Part shown: one piece after another, positions 26,010 to 35,580 of the stretch
How the letters are laid out: the number at the start of each line of letters is the position of its first letter
How positions within the stretch are numbered: the first letter of the stretch is position 1
Assembly: GCA_016935435.1 (NCBI GenBank)
Contig: JAFGQZ010000032.1
Location: forward strand, 1 to 40,876
From: Bacteroidales bacterium
GTDB taxonomy: Bacteria; Bacteroidota; Bacteroidia; Bacteroidales; UBA10428
DNA length: 40,876 bases
Direction: 5' to 3'
Notes under the pieces: model-generated
What the model was told of the DNA's origin: nothing
Seen by the model: only the letters and a program-made list of their open reading frames with translations
The model's database searches: none
Made by a program: the position numbers and the translations under genes

Positions 26010-27551
26010 TTAGTTACCTGCCCAATTTTCGCGGTCGAGGCTCCGATACTGTATGGCTTCGGCAACATGTGCGGGTTGAATGCTTTCGCATTGCTCCATA
26101 TCTGCTATTGTGCGCGAAACTTTTAATATCCGGTCGTAAGCCCTCGCCGACAGCCCGAGCTTATCCATGGCAGTTTTTAATAGACTTACACACGCCTGGT
26201 CCAATTGGCAATGTTTACGCAGCAATGCAGAATTCATTTGGGCGTTGCAATGCACGCCCTCAATATCGTTAAAGCGCTGTTCCTGTACCTTTCGTGCCAT
26301 CGAAACCCTGCTTCTTACCATTTCGCTGTTCTCGCTGTTCTGTTCCTCCGAAAGTTTATTAAACGGAACAGGAACAACCTCAATGTGAATATCAATGCGA
26401 TCGAGCAGGGGACCGCTGATTTTGTTCAGGTATTTCTGTACCACTCCCGGACTACAAACACACTCTTTCTCCGGATGGTTATAATATCCGCAGGGACAAG
26501 GGTTCATCGATGCCACCATCATAAAACTTGCCGGGTAGTCGATGGTATATTTCGAGCGCGAAATAGTGATATGCCTGTCTTCGAGTGGCTGGCGCAACAC
26601 TTCGAGCACAGTGCGTTTAAACTCAGGCAGTTCGTCGAGAAACAGTACTCCGTTATGTGCCAGCGAAATCTCGCCTGGCTGTGGAAAAGTACCCCCGCCA
26701 ACAAGGGCAATATCGGAAATGGTATGGTGCGGGCTGCGAAAAGGCCTGTGGGTAATTAGCGAAGAATGTTTGCCCAGAATGCCAGCCACCGAATGTATTT
26801 TTGTAGTTTCGAGGGCTTCGTGGAGCGAAAGTGGCGGAATTATCGATGCCAAACGTTTGGCAAGCATGGTTTTTCCTGCGCCTGGTGCACCAATCATCAA
26901 AAGGTTATGTCCCCCCGCTGCAGCTATTTCAAGGGCACGCTTCACGTTTTCCTGTCCTTTAACATCGGCAAAATCGACCTGGTAGTCGTTTATGTTTGAA
27001 AAAAAATCGTTTCGGGTATCTACAATGGTCGGATCAATTTCAGTTTGTTTGTTCAGAAAACCAATGACCTCCATAATATGCCCCACGCCAAAAATATCGA
27101 GGTTGTTGACAACTGCGGCTTCGCGGGCATTTTCTTTAGGGAGTATAAAGCCCTTAAAACCTCTTTTTCTTGCCTCAATAGCGATGGGCAATACTCCTTT
27201 TATGGGCTGTATGCTGCCATCGAGCGATAATTCGCCCATAATAATATAATCGGCCAATTGCGAAGAAGCAACCTGATCGCTTGCTGCCAGTAAGCCAATG
27301 GCAATGGGTAAGTCGTAAGCTGCCCCTTCTTTGCGCACATCGGCAGGAGCCATGTTAATGATTATTTTCTTGCCCGGCCATTTAAAGTTATTGGTTTTTA
27401 TAGCCGATAAAACCCTTTGCTGGCTTTCTTTTACGGCATTATCGGGTAGGCCAACAAGAAAAAATTTAGAGCCCTGGGAAACATTTACTTCTATTGTAAT
27501 TATTTCGGCATCGATACCAAAAACAGCGCTCCCGTATGTTTTTACAAGCAT
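26010..27551 (-). CDS. YifB/ComM family Mg-chelatase-like AAA+ ATPase
   Basis: The 513-residue protein has the N-terminal Lon-protease-like ChlI domain (MLVKTYGSAVFGIDAEIITIEVNVSQG...), the AAA+ core with Walker A GAPGAGKT (221-228) and Walker B VLFLDELPEF, and the C-terminal Mg-chelatase extension with a cysteine group (CPCGYYNHPEKECVC). ComM is a hexameric helicase that helps branch migration during natural transformation. Here it is monocistronic, convergent with the 65-aa gene and divergent from prfB. Confidence 0.94.
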   Translation of the reverse strand: MLVKTYGSAVFGIDAEIITIEVNVSQGSKFFLVGLPDNAVKESQQRVLSAIKTNNFKWPGKKIIINMAPADVRKEGAAYDLPIAIGLLAASDQVASSQLADYIIMGELSLDGSIQPIKGVLPIAIEARKRGFKGFILPKENAREAAVVNNLDIFGVGHIMEVIGFLNKQTEIDPTIVDTRNDFFSNINDYQVDFADVKGQENVKRALEIAAAGGHNLLMIGAPGAGKTMLAKRLASIIPPLSLHEALETTKIHSVAGILGKHSSLITHRPFRSPHHTISDIALVGGGTFPQPGEISLAHNGVLFLDELPEFKRTVLEVLRQPLEDRHITISRSKYTIDYPASFMMVASMNPCPCGYYNHPEKECVCSPGVVQKYLNKISGPLLDRIDIHIEVVPVPFNKLSEEQNSENSEMVRSRVSMARKVQEQRFNDIEGVHCNAQMNSALLRKHCQLDQACVSLLKTAMDKLGLSARAYDRILKVSRTIADMEQCESIQPAHVAEAIQYRSLDRENWAGN

Positions 27552-27708
27552 AATAAACGAATTGTACCAAACGGTTTAGGTTAGATTTTTTACTTGAACA
27601 GAAACGAAAATAATCAATTTTAACATAACATGCACTTTACAGGAACCCTAAAATATTTTGCCCTTGCCAATTTCGATAAATGTTTTAGGCACTCTCGTAC
27701 ATATTTGC

Positions 27709-27716
27709 TAATTTTG
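27709..27716 (+). promoter_or_regulatory. -7 element of the prfB promoter
   Basis: TAATTTTG matches TAnnTTTG and ends 28 bp before the prfB ATG. A TTTTA stretch near 27683 is an imperfect -33. Confidence 0.45.
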
Positions 27717-27744
27717 GCACTCATTTTTAATAATAGGTTTATTA

Positions 27745-28837
27745 ATGGTCACAAACGAGCAAATCAAAGAACTTTTTGAGCGCGAAGCAGCGCTAAGGAG
27801 GCATCTTTGACATCGACAACAAACAACACGAAATAGAATTTGAAGAGGCCAAAACCCATGCACCCGGTTTTTGGAACGATGCCAGGGCAGCCGAAGCGCA
27901 GATGAAAAAAATTTCGGGACTGAAGTTTTGGACAGAATCGTATAAAGAAATTAAAAACCATCTCGACGACCTACAGGTTTTAATCGATTTTGCCGAAGCC
28001 GGAGAAGCTTCGGAGAAGGAAATCGACGAGCAGTTTTCTGTCACCCTGAAACTAATCGAAGAGCTTGAGCTAAAAAATATGCTCGGTGAAGATGAAGATC
28101 AACTGGGCGCTATATTAAAAATTAATGCCGGTGCCGGTGGGACCGAAAGCCAGGATTGGGCCGAAATGCTTATGCGAATGTATATCCGTTGGGGAGAGCG
28201 AAACGGATGCCAGGTGAAAGAGATAAGCTACCTTGCAGGCGATGAGGCTGGTATTAAATCGGTAACACTCGAATTTAACGGCGATTATGCATACGGATAT
28301 CTTAAAAGCGAAAACGGGGTACACCGTCTTGTGCGCATTTCGCCTTTCGATTCAAATGCCCGCAGGCATACATCTTTTGCATCGGTATTTGTTTCCCCGG
28401 TAGTTGATGACGATATAGAAATTGAAATTAACCCTGCCGATCTCGAATGGGACACTTTCCGCTCGGGCGGTGCCGGCGGGCAAAATGTAAACAAGGTTGA
28501 AACCGGTGTTCGCGTAAGGCATTTGCCAACCGGCATTTATGTCGAAAACACCGAAACCCGCTCGCAGCTAAAGAACCGCGAAAATGCCATGCGCATACTA
28601 CGTTCGCATTTATATGAAATGGAGCTCAGGAAACGAATGGAGAAGCAGGCCGAAATCGAAGGAAAAAAGAAAAAAATAGAGTGGGGCTCACAAATCCGTA
28701 ACTATGTTTTACATCCATATAAATTGGTGAAAGATTTGCGTACCGGCGTGGAAACCGGTAATACCCAAGCGGTACTCGACGGCGAAATTAACAGTTTTAT
28801 TAAAGCTTTTTTAATGGAATATGGCCGGAAAAATTGA
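27745..28837 (+). CDS. prfB: Peptide chain release factor 2, with programmed +1 frameshift
   Basis: The gene starts at the ATG at 27745 and meets an in-frame TGA at 27808-27810 after 21 codons. At CTT-TGA-C ribosomes shift +1 and continue from GAC at 27809 to 28837, giving 363 residues. AGGAGG (27796-27801) sits 3 nt before CTT, the standard stimulatory Shine-Dalgarno-like spacing. Low RF2 favours the shift, so RF2 controls its own synthesis. The product has the SPF recognition motif (about 199-201) for UGA/UAA reading and the GGQ peptidyl-hydrolysis motif (about 244-246). An annotation without the shift would lose the N-terminus. It overlaps the next gene by 17 bp. Confidence 0.96.
27796..27811 (+). 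promoter_or_regulatory. prfB recoding site (programmed +1 frameshift)
   Basis: The string AGGAGGCATCTTTGAC contains the internal Shine-Dalgarno-like AGGAGG, a 3-nt spacer, the slippery CTT codon and the TGA stop followed by C, a poor termination context. All parts of the classical site are present. Confidence 0.95.
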
Positions 28838-29225
28838 AACAACAATAAAAATTTACCATAACCCCCGGTGCCGGAAAAGCCGGGAAGGCTTGGCCTACCT
28901 TCAGTCTAAAACAAGTAATTTTCAAATAGTTGAATACCTTAAAACAGGTTTGGCTGTTGATCAAATTAAGGAAATACTGCTTAAAGCTAACCTTAAACCC
29001 TTTGGTTTAATTCGTACGCAGGAAGCTGTTTACAAAAATGAGCTGAAAGGCAGAAATTTTACCGACGACGAATGGATCGACATTATTGTTGAAAACCCGG
29101 TTTTGCTCCGGCGGCCGATAGTCGTAGGAAAACATAAGGCTATTTTGGCCCAGCAGGCAGAAGAGATAGATAAGCTCTTATGTCTCCCTTATAAAGGGGG
29201 ACTGGTAAGTGAGAATAATAACTAA
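28821..29225 (+). CDS. ArsC/Spx-family thioredoxin-fold protein (YffB/arsenate reductase-like)
   Basis: The 134-residue protein has the ArsC-type thioredoxin fold with NPRCRKS, where Cys17 is the likely reactive cysteine, followed by the RREAVYK-like segment (IRTQEAVYK) and LLRRPIVV near the C-terminus. These fit the glutaredoxin-dependent ArsC/YffB group. No other arsenic genes are near, so a true arsenate role is doubtful. The ATG at 28821 overlaps the end of prfB by 17 bp. Confidence 0.8.
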   Translation: MAGKIETTIKIYHNPRCRKSREGLAYLQSKTSNFQIVEYLKTGLAVDQIKEILLKANLKPFGLIRTQEAVYKNELKGRNFTDDEWIDIIVENPVLLRRPIVVGKHKAILAQQAEEIDKLLCLPYKGGLVSENNN

Positions 29226-29236
29226 AAACAAATTAT

Positions 29237-30862
29237 ATGCCCACACCGCCATTTAAATACCAGGAGCCTTTCCCGCTTGGAAACGATGCAACTGATTATT
29301 ATAAGCTGAGTTCTGATTATGTTTCCGTATCGGAATTCGAAGGCAAAAAAATACTTAAAGTTGAGCCGGAAGCACTAACCCTTCTGGCAAAAACTGCAAT
29401 GAGGGATTGTTCTTTCCTGCTCAGGGCCGAACACCACCAGATGGTAGCCGATGTACTGCTTGACCCCGAAGCCAGCGAGAACGACAAATATGTTGCCTTA
29501 ACCATGCTGCAAAATGCCGAAATTGCGGCTAAAGGCCAGTTGCCCTTCTGCCAGGATACCGGCACAGCCATTGTTATGGGGAAAAAAGGCCAGCAGGTAT
29601 GGACTGGCGGCAACGATGAAGAAGCACTCTCGAAAGGCATATACCAAACCTATACCGAGGAAAATTTACGCTACTCCCAAACAATTCCTTTGGACATGTA
29701 CACCGAGAAAAACTCGGGCACAAACCTTCCGGCACAAATTGATTTGGCAGCAACTTCGGGCGATGAATATAAGTTCCTGTTTATAGCAAAAGGCGGCGGA
29801 TCGGCTAATAAAACCTACCTTTACCAGGAAACAAAAGCTTTGTTGAACCCCAAAACCTTGGTGAGTTTTCTGGTTGAAAAAATGCGAAGCCTGGGCACAG
29901 CTGCCTGTCCCCCATATCACCTGGCATTTGTTATTGGTGGCACCTCGGCCGAAGCAACCCTCAAAACCGTTAAACTGGCATCGGCAAAATACCTCGATAA
30001 CCTGCCAACCTCTGGTAACGAAAGCGGCCAGGCCTTCCGCGATATTGAACTTGAAAAAACAGTGTTGCAGGAAGCCTGGAAACTGGGTATCGGAGCACAG
30101 TTCGGTGGCAAATATTTTGCCTACGATGTGCGAATAATCCGTCTGCCACGTCATGGGGCCTCATGTCCGGTTGGATTGGGCGTTTCCTGCTCTGCCGACC
30201 GGAACATTAAGGCTAAAGTAAATAAAGATGGACTTTGGATCGAAAAGCTTGAGGACAACCCCGGTAAATATATACCCGAACAATTCAGAAAAACAAATGA
30301 GGGCAAGGTTGTTAAAATCGACCTGAACAAACCAATGAATGATATCCTGGCCGAACTTACGAAACACCCCATAGCCACTCGCCTTTCGTTAACAGGAACT
30401 ATTGTTGTAGGCCGCGACATAGCCCACGCAAAACTTAAAGAGCGTGTTGATAGCGGTGAAGGATTGCCCCAATACATTAAAGATCACCCGATATATTATG
30501 CCGGCCCGGCAAAAACCCCGAAAGGAATGGCCTCGGGTTCGTTCGGCCCGACTACTGCCGGGCGTATGGACTCGTACGTCGATTTATTCCAGTCGCTGGG
30601 CGGCAGTAAAATAATGATTGCCAAAGGAAACCGGAGCCAGGAGGTTACCGGTGCCTGCAAAAAATATGGCGGGTTTTACCTCGGAAGTATCGGTGGCCCC
30701 GCAGCTATTCTTGCCCAGAACAATATTAAAAAGGTTGAAGTTCTGGAATATCCCGAGTTAGGCATGGAAGCAATCTGGAAAATTGAAGTGGTTGATTTCC
30801 CGGCATTTATTTTAGTAGATGATAAAGGCAACGATTTTTTTAAACAAATAAAACCATTATAA
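29237..30862 (+). CDS. Fumarate hydratase, class I ([4Fe-4S])
   Basis: The 541-residue protein joins the alpha and beta halves of class I fumarase in one chain, as in E. coli FumA/FumB. Cysteines in [17 protein letters not shown] and VSCSADRN are candidates for the [4Fe-4S] ligands. The C-terminal half has the [30 protein letters not shown] block. It interconverts malate and fumarate; this oxygen-sensitive class fits an anaerobe or facultative anaerobe. It lies 11 bp after the ArsC-like gene, and just before the methylmalonyl-CoA mutase genes, fitting a succinate-propionate route. Confidence 0.95.
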   Translation: MPTPPFKYQEPFPLGNDATDYYKLSSDYVSVSEFEGKKILKVEPEALTLLAKTAMRDCSFLLRAEHHQMVADVLLDPEASENDKYVALTMLQNAEIAAKGQLPFCQDTGTAIVMGKKGQQVWTGGNDEEALSKGIYQTYTEENLRYSQTIPLDMYTEKNSGTNLPAQIDLAATSGDEYKFLFIAKGGGSANKTYLYQETKALLNPKTLVSFLVEKMRSLGTAACPPYHLAFVIGGTSAEATLKTVKLASAKYLDNLPTSGNESGQAFRDIELEKTVLQEAWKLGIGAQFGGKYFAYDVRIIRLPRHGASCPVGLGVSCSADRNIKAKVNKDGLWIEKLEDNPGKYIPEQFRKTNEGKVVKIDLNKPMNDILAELTKHPIATRLSLTGTIVVGRDIAHAKLKERVDSGEGLPQYIKDHPIYYAGPAKTPKGMASGSFGPTTAGRMDSYVDLFQSLGGSKIMIAKGNRSQEVTGACKKYGGFYLGSIGGPAAILAQNNIKKVEVLEYPELGMEAIWKIEVVDFPAFILVDDKGNDFFKQIKPL

Positions 30863-30936
30863 AATCGGGCTGATAAATTGTTAAAAAACTGTCTCAAAAG
30901 ATTAATTATGAGAATTCTATAAATAGAACATTTATT

Positions 30937-32814
30937 ATGGCTAATAGTAAAGAAAAATTGTTTAACGAATTTCCTCCGGTAAGCACCGAACAGTGGGAAG
31001 CGGTTATTCAGAAAGATCTGAAGGGCGCCGACTACGAAAAAAAGCTTATCTGGAAAACCTTGGAGGGGTTAAGGGTAAAGCCCTATTATAGGAGCGAAGA
31101 CCTGACCGGCAAAGAGTATTTAAATGCATTGCCGGGCGAATTTCCTTATATACGCGGTAACAATGTAAACTCAAACGAATGGGAAATAAGGCAGGACATT
31201 CTGGTTTCCGATCCCAAATCGGCAAATGAAAATGCTCTTTTCATTCTTGAAAGGGGAGTAACTTCGATTGGTTTTGATGTATATTGTAAAAAAGATCAAT
31301 GTATAATTAAAACCCAAACCGATATCAGCGCTCTTTTGAAAGATATTTACATCGATTGTATCGGGGTGTATTTCCTTAGCGGGCATAATTCCCTGGAAGT
31401 TATTAAAATGCTTTCGGATGAAGTGCAAAGCCGTAAACTTGACAAAACAAGAATTACCGGGGCAGTAAGTTTCGATCCGCTGGGTTGCCTTACTATAAAT
31501 GGCGCCTGGGGAAAAGATGAAAAGTCCGATTTTGAAACCATAAAATCGATCCTAGAATTTGCAGAAAACAACCTGCCGAATTACAGGGTGCTTTCGGTAA
31601 ACGGACAACATTTCAGCAATGCCGGGGCTTCGGTTGTGCAGGAGCTTGGCTTCACCCTTTCCATGGCAGCCGAATATCTTACCCGTTTAAGCAATATGGG
31701 GGTATCGGTAACCACACTAGCAAAACATTTACAGGTAAACCTCGGGGTTGGCACTAATTACTTCATGGAAATTGCCAAGGTGCGTGCTGCCCGGTTCCTG
31801 TTTGCAAAACTTCTCGAAGCGTATAAATCGGAACAGAAAACAGTTCATATCAATTCGCATACCTCGCAATGGCACAACACGGTTTACGATCCGTATGTAA
31901 ACGTTTTGCGTGCAACTACCGAAGCAATGTCGGCTGTAATTGGCGGTACCAATTCACTGGTAGTAAAACCCTTCGATAAATCGTTTAAGAAGCCAAACCA
32001 ATTCTCCGATCGTATTGCCCGAAATATTCAGATTATCCTGAAAGAAGAATCGTATTTCGATAAAATTGTCGATCCTTCAGCTGGTTCGTATTATATCGAA
32101 AACCTTACCGATTCTATCATTAGCGAAGCGTGGAAACTCTTTCTCGATATCGATTCGAAGGGCGGATACCTGCAGGCGCTGAAAGATGGAATTGTTCAAA
32201 AAGCCATTGGTGAATCAGCGGTTCAAGGTAGCAACAACATAGCTACCCGTCGTGAGATTTTACTAGGAACAAACCAGTATCCGAATTTCAACGAATCTAT
32301 CCTCAAGCAAATTGACGAAAGTGTCCTGGCTTCAGAATCGGTAGAGATTGATGGCAACGTGGTAACCCCAATCCGGCAATTCCGCGGAGCTGCCGAGTTT
32401 GAAAAATTGCGGCTGGCAACCGAAAAAAGCGGTCAATGGCCGAAAGTATTCATGCTTACCATCGGAAACCTTGCCTTCCGCAAAGCCCGTGCAACCTTCT
32501 CGTGCAATTTCTTTGCCTGTGCCGGCTACGAAGTAGTAGATAATTTAGGCTTCAAAACTGCCGAAGAAGGAGTTAAAGCTGCCCTCGACGCTAAATCGGA
32601 TATTATTGTAGTTTGCAGCAGCGACGATGAATATGCAACCATCGTTCCCGAAGTAAACGATGCTTTAAAAGATAAAGCCATCCTGGTAGTCGCCGGTGCA
32701 CCTGCCTGTATGGACGAACTGAAAGCCAAAGGCATTTCCAACTTCATTCATGTTAAATCGAATGTGCTGGAAACGCTAAAGGATTTTCATTTAAAGCTGG
32801 GGATTAAAATTTAA
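30937..32814 (+). CDS. mutA: Methylmalonyl-CoA mutase, small (non-catalytic) subunit
   Basis: The 625-residue protein is the small subunit of the heterodimeric B12 enzyme that interconverts succinyl-CoA and (R)-methylmalonyl-CoA. It keeps the TIM-barrel outline shared with the large subunit (NLGVGTNYFMEIAKVRAARFLFAKLLEAY and SHTSQWHNTVYDPYVNVLRATTEAMSA). Its C-terminal B12-type domain lacks the DxHxxG cobalamin motif (KARATFSCNFFACAGYEVVDNLGF), as expected for this subunit. The ATG at 30937 is 74 bp after the fumarase. An AGGAG box follows the stop codon at once, although the next gene is nearly 100 bp further on. Confidence 0.95.
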   Translation: MANSKEKLFNEFPPVSTEQWEAVIQKDLKGADYEKKLIWKTLEGLRVKPYYRSEDLTGKEYLNALPGEFPYIRGNNVNSNEWEIRQDILVSDPKSANENALFILERGVTSIGFDVYCKKDQCIIKTQTDISALLKDIYIDCIGVYFLSGHNSLEVIKMLSDEVQSRKLDKTRITGAVSFDPLGCLTINGAWGKDEKSDFETIKSILEFAENNLPNYRVLSVNGQHFSNAGASVVQELGFTLSMAAEYLTRLSNMGVSVTTLAKHLQVNLGVGTNYFMEIAKVRAARFLFAKLLEAYKSEQKTVHINSHTSQWHNTVYDPYVNVLRATTEAMSAVIGGTNSLVVKPFDKSFKKPNQFSDRIARNIQIILKEESYFDKIVDPSAGSYYIENLTDSIISEAWKLFLDIDSKGGYLQALKDGIVQKAIGESAVQGSNNIATRREILLGTNQYPNFNESILKQIDESVLASESVEIDGNVVTPIRQFRGAAEFEKLRLATEKSGQWPKVFMLTIGNLAFRKARATFSCNFFACAGYEVVDNLGFKTAEEGVKAALDAKSDIIVVCSSDDEYATIVPEVNDALKDKAILVVAGAPACMDELKAKGISNFIHVKSNVLETLKDFHLKLGIKI

Positions 32815-32842
32815 AGGAGTCTAAATACGCTGGAAAGAAAAT

Positions 32843-33304
32843 AATTGTGAATTTTGAATCCTGAACCGAGCGAAGCGAGCTCTTCGACCAAAGGAAGAAA
32901 ATTGAGAATTCATGAAAGAGACTGAAAATATTATTGTTCAGAAATCCTACAGGTTCGCTCTGGAGATAGTTAAGTTATATAAATTATTGAGTGAAACTAA
33001 AAAGGAATTTACTCTTTCAAAACAGATTCTTAAATCAGGAACTTCAATAGGAGCCAATGTAAATGAAGCTATGGAGAGTGTTTCTAAAGCCGATTTTGTA
33101 AATAAACTTAGTATTTCTCTTAAAGAAGCGAGAGAAACGGCTTACTGGTTAAACCTTTTGAAAGATTCCGATTATTTACCTTCTGATGAATACCAAGATT
33201 TGAATAGTGAATGCAACGAAATAATTAAAATTTTAAAGAGCATTATAATTACAACTAAGGATAAATATCTAACGAAGAGTTGAAAATTTTATTCATTCAC
33301 AATT
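32843..33304. mobile_element. Probable insertion carrying the four-helix-bundle gene between mutA and mutB
   Basis: The 518-bp gap between mutA and mutB contains a short gene flanked by AT-rich sequence. AATTGTGAAT at 32843-32852 is inverted as ATTCACAATT at 33295-33304, beside tracts of repeated AATTCAAAATT type. A GAGCGAAGCGAGCTC sequence at 32868-32882 precedes the gene. The limits and the mechanism of insertion are not certain; no transposase is present. Confidence 0.4.
32912..33283 (+). CDS. Four-helix-bundle protein (23S rRNA intervening-sequence protein family)
   Basis: The 123-residue protein matches the four-helix-bundle family first seen in 23S rRNA intervening sequences. Helix 1 is [15 protein letters not shown], then [21 protein letters not shown] (family signature around helix 2), [26 protein letters not shown] and the C-terminal helix [14 protein letters not shown]. 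Function is unknown; many copies are scattered alone in Bacteroidota genomes, often inside operons, which suggests mobility. It is AT-richer than mutA and mutB and separates two genes that are usually adjacent. Confidence 0.85.
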   Translation: MKETENIIVQKSYRFALEIVKLYKLLSETKKEFTLSKQILKSGTSIGANVNEAMESVSKADFVNKLSISLKEARETAYWLNLLKDSDYLPSDEYQDLNSECNEIIKILKSIIITTKDKYLTKS

Positions 33305-33332
33305 CAAAATTTTCAATTCAAAATTAAAAAGA

Positions 33333-35486
33333 ATGAAACCCGATTTTAGTAAAATAGACATAAAAGGAACTCAGGCCTCGCGGGTTGCGGCGGCTGAGTG
33401 GGAGAAGCAGCACAACATTAAAAAGAACTGGCTTACTCCCGAACAAATACCGGTAAAACCGGTGTATTCCAAAGACGATCTTTTGGAAATGGAGCACCTG
33501 AATTATGCAGCCGGTGTTGCACCTTACCTGCGTGGCCCATATTCGACCATGTATGTAATGCAACCCTGGACTATCCGCCAGTATGCAGGTTTTTCGACCG
33601 CCGAAGAATCGAATGCCTTTTACAGGCGTAACCTGGCCGCCGGTCAGAAAGGACTTTCTGTTGCCTTCGACCTTGCCACCCACCGCGGGTACGACTCCGA
33701 CCACGAACGCGTTTTGGGCGATGTGGGCAAAGCTGGTGTGGCTATCGATTCGATTCTCGATATGAAAATTCTGTTCGACCAGATACCCCTGAATAAAATG
33801 TCGGTATCTATGACCATGAACGGCGCCGTTTTGCCCGTTATGGCGTTTTATATTGTGGCAGCTTTGGAACAGGGTGCAACACTGGAAGAATTAAGCGGTA
33901 CCATACAGAACGACATCCTCAAGGAGTTTATGGTTCGTAACACGTATATTTATCCGCCCGAAATGTCGATGCGTATTATTGCCGATATTTTTGAGTTTAC
34001 TTCGCAAAAAATGCCAAAGTTCAACTCTATAAGTATTTCGGGTTACCACATGCAGGAAGCCGGGGCTACAGCCGATATCGAGCTGGCCTACACACTTGCC
34101 GACGGATTGGATTATATCCGCACAGGTATTAAAGCTGGTTTGGATGTAGATGCCTTCGCCCCTCGCCTGTCGTTCTTCTGGGCAATTGGCATGAACCATT
34201 TTATGGAAATAGCCAAAATGCGCGCGGCACGTTTACTTTGGGCAAAAATTGTAAACAAATTCGAACCAAAAAACCCTAAATCGCTTGCTCTGCGCACCCA
34301 CTCCCAAACTTCGGGCTGGTCGCTCACCGAGCAGGATCCGTACAACAATGTTGCCCGTACCTGTATCGAAGCCATGGCAGCAGCTTTGGGGCATACCCAA
34401 TCGCTTCATACCAACGCACTTGACGAGGCTATTGCTTTACCAACCGATTTTTCGGCACGTATTGCCCGGAACACCCAAATATATATCCAGGAAGAAACCA
34501 ATGTTTGCCGTTCGGTCGATCCCTGGGCGGGTTCTTATTATGTCGAAGCCTTAACACATGATCTTGCACACAAAGCATGGGCATTAATCGAGGAGGTAGA
34601 AGAACTTGGGGGTATGGCAAAAGCCATCGAAACCGGTATCCCGAAAATGCGTATCGAAGAGGCTGCTGCCCGCAAGCAGGCACGTATCGATTCGAAACTC
34701 GATACCATTGTTGGTGTTAACAAATACCGGCTCGACAAAGAAGATCCGCTTGATATTCTGGAAGTTGACAATACAGCAGTGCGCGAAGCACAAATTAAAC
34801 GCCTGGCCCAGTTAAAAAAAGAAAGGGACAATGCTGCGGTTCAGGCATCGCTCGAAAAATTAACAGAATCGGCACGCTCGGGTAAAGGTAATTTGCTAGC
34901 TTTATCGATCGAAGCAGCGAAAAACCGCGCTACACTGGGCGAAATTTCCGATGCCATAGAAAAAGTTTCAGGGAGGTACAAAGCAGTGATACGTTCAATT
35001 AACGGGGTTTATTCAACAGAATCGGGCAGCGACGAAAACTTCAAAAAAGCCAAAGAGCTTTGCGATAAATTTGCCAAAATGGAAGGCCGCCGCCCACGTA
35101 TTATGGTTGCCAAAATGGGCCAGGACGGCCACGACCGCGGCGCCAAAGTTGTTTCGACCGGCTATGCCGATATCGGGTTCGATGTTGACATTGGCCCATT
35201 ATTCCAGACCCCGGCCGAAGCTGCACGCCAGGCTGTTGAAAACGATGTTCATGTATTGGGCGTTTCTTCGCTGGCTGCCGGACATAAAACCCTTGTCCCG
35301 CAAGTTATCGAAGAGTTGAAAAAACTGGGCCGCGAAGATATCATGGTAATTGCAGGCGGGGTAATTCCTGCCCAGGATTACCAATATCTGTACGATGCCG
35401 GAGTAATGGCTATTTTCGGCCCGGGATCGTCGGTTTCGGTTGCAGCAATTAAAATTCTTGAGATTTTGATCGAGGCAAATTCTTAA
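33333..35486 (+). CDS. mutB: Methylmalonyl-CoA mutase, large (catalytic) subunit
   Basis: The 717-residue subunit has the (beta/alpha)8 substrate-binding barrel and a C-terminal cobalamin domain with the DxHxxG motif in [20 protein letters not shown] (near residue 600). [29 protein letters not shown] is a family landmark. Length is standard. It works with MutA to exchange succinyl-CoA and methylmalonyl-CoA in propionate formation or use. The ATG at 33333 follows a purine-rich run without a clear Shine-Dalgarno. A terminator hairpin follows. Confidence 0.97.
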   Translation: MKPDFSKIDIKGTQASRVAAAEWEKQHNIKKNWLTPEQIPVKPVYSKDDLLEMEHLNYAAGVAPYLRGPYSTMYVMQPWTIRQYAGFSTAEESNAFYRRNLAAGQKGLSVAFDLATHRGYDSDHERVLGDVGKAGVAIDSILDMKILFDQIPLNKMSVSMTMNGAVLPVMAFYIVAALEQGATLEELSGTIQNDILKEFMVRNTYIYPPEMSMRIIADIFEFTSQKMPKFNSISISGYHMQEAGATADIELAYTLADGLDYIRTGIKAGLDVDAFAPRLSFFWAIGMNHFMEIAKMRAARLLWAKIVNKFEPKNPKSLALRTHSQTSGWSLTEQDPYNNVARTCIEAMAAALGHTQSLHTNALDEAIALPTDFSARIARNTQIYIQEETNVCRSVDPWAGSYYVEALTHDLAHKAWALIEEVEELGGMAKAIETGIPKMRIEEAAARKQARIDSKLDTIVGVNKYRLDKEDPLDILEVDNTAVREAQIKRLAQLKKERDNAAVQASLEKLTESARSGKGNLLALSIEAAKNRATLGEISDAIEKVSGRYKAVIRSINGVYSTESGSDENFKKAKELCDKFAKMEGRRPRIMVAKMGQDGHDRGAKVVSTGYADIGFDVDIGPLFQTPAEAARQAVENDVHVLGVSSLAAGHKTLVPQVIEELKKLGREDIMVIAGGVIPAQDYQYLYDAGVMAIFGPGSSVSVAAIKILEILIEANS

Positions 35487-35508
35487 GATATAAACATTAA
35501 TCTAATAG

Positions 35509-35547
35509 AAAGGCTGTTCGGAAAAACCGGGCAGCCTTTATTATTTT
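35509..35547. terminator. Terminator after mutB (possibly bidirectional)
   Basis: AAAGGCTG (35509-35516) pairs with CAGCCTTT (35532-35539), with a partial inner CGG/CCG stem, followed by TTATTATTTTC. It sits between the convergent mutB and the T9SS beta-helix gene. The opposite strand has an A-rich/T-rich flank, so it may serve both. Confidence 0.8.
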
Positions 35548-35580
35548 CTTCGAATTAATTGAATTGGAATTTCGAATTCT

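Noticed and set aside
27745..27810. prfB as a frameshifted pseudogene
   Set aside because: The in-frame TGA lies in the classical CTT-TGA-C recoding site with AGGAGG at the right spacing, and the rest of RF2 is intact.
28821..29225. Arsenic-resistance operon
   Set aside because: Only a single ArsC-fold gene is present, without arsR, arsB or acr3. The Spx/YffB-like group has many members without an arsenic role.
29666..30154. 162-codon antisense ORF within the fumarase gene, and similar long antisense ORFs in atpA, atpD and mutB
   Set aside because: They are shadows of strongly conserved genes and have no promoter, start context or recognisable product.
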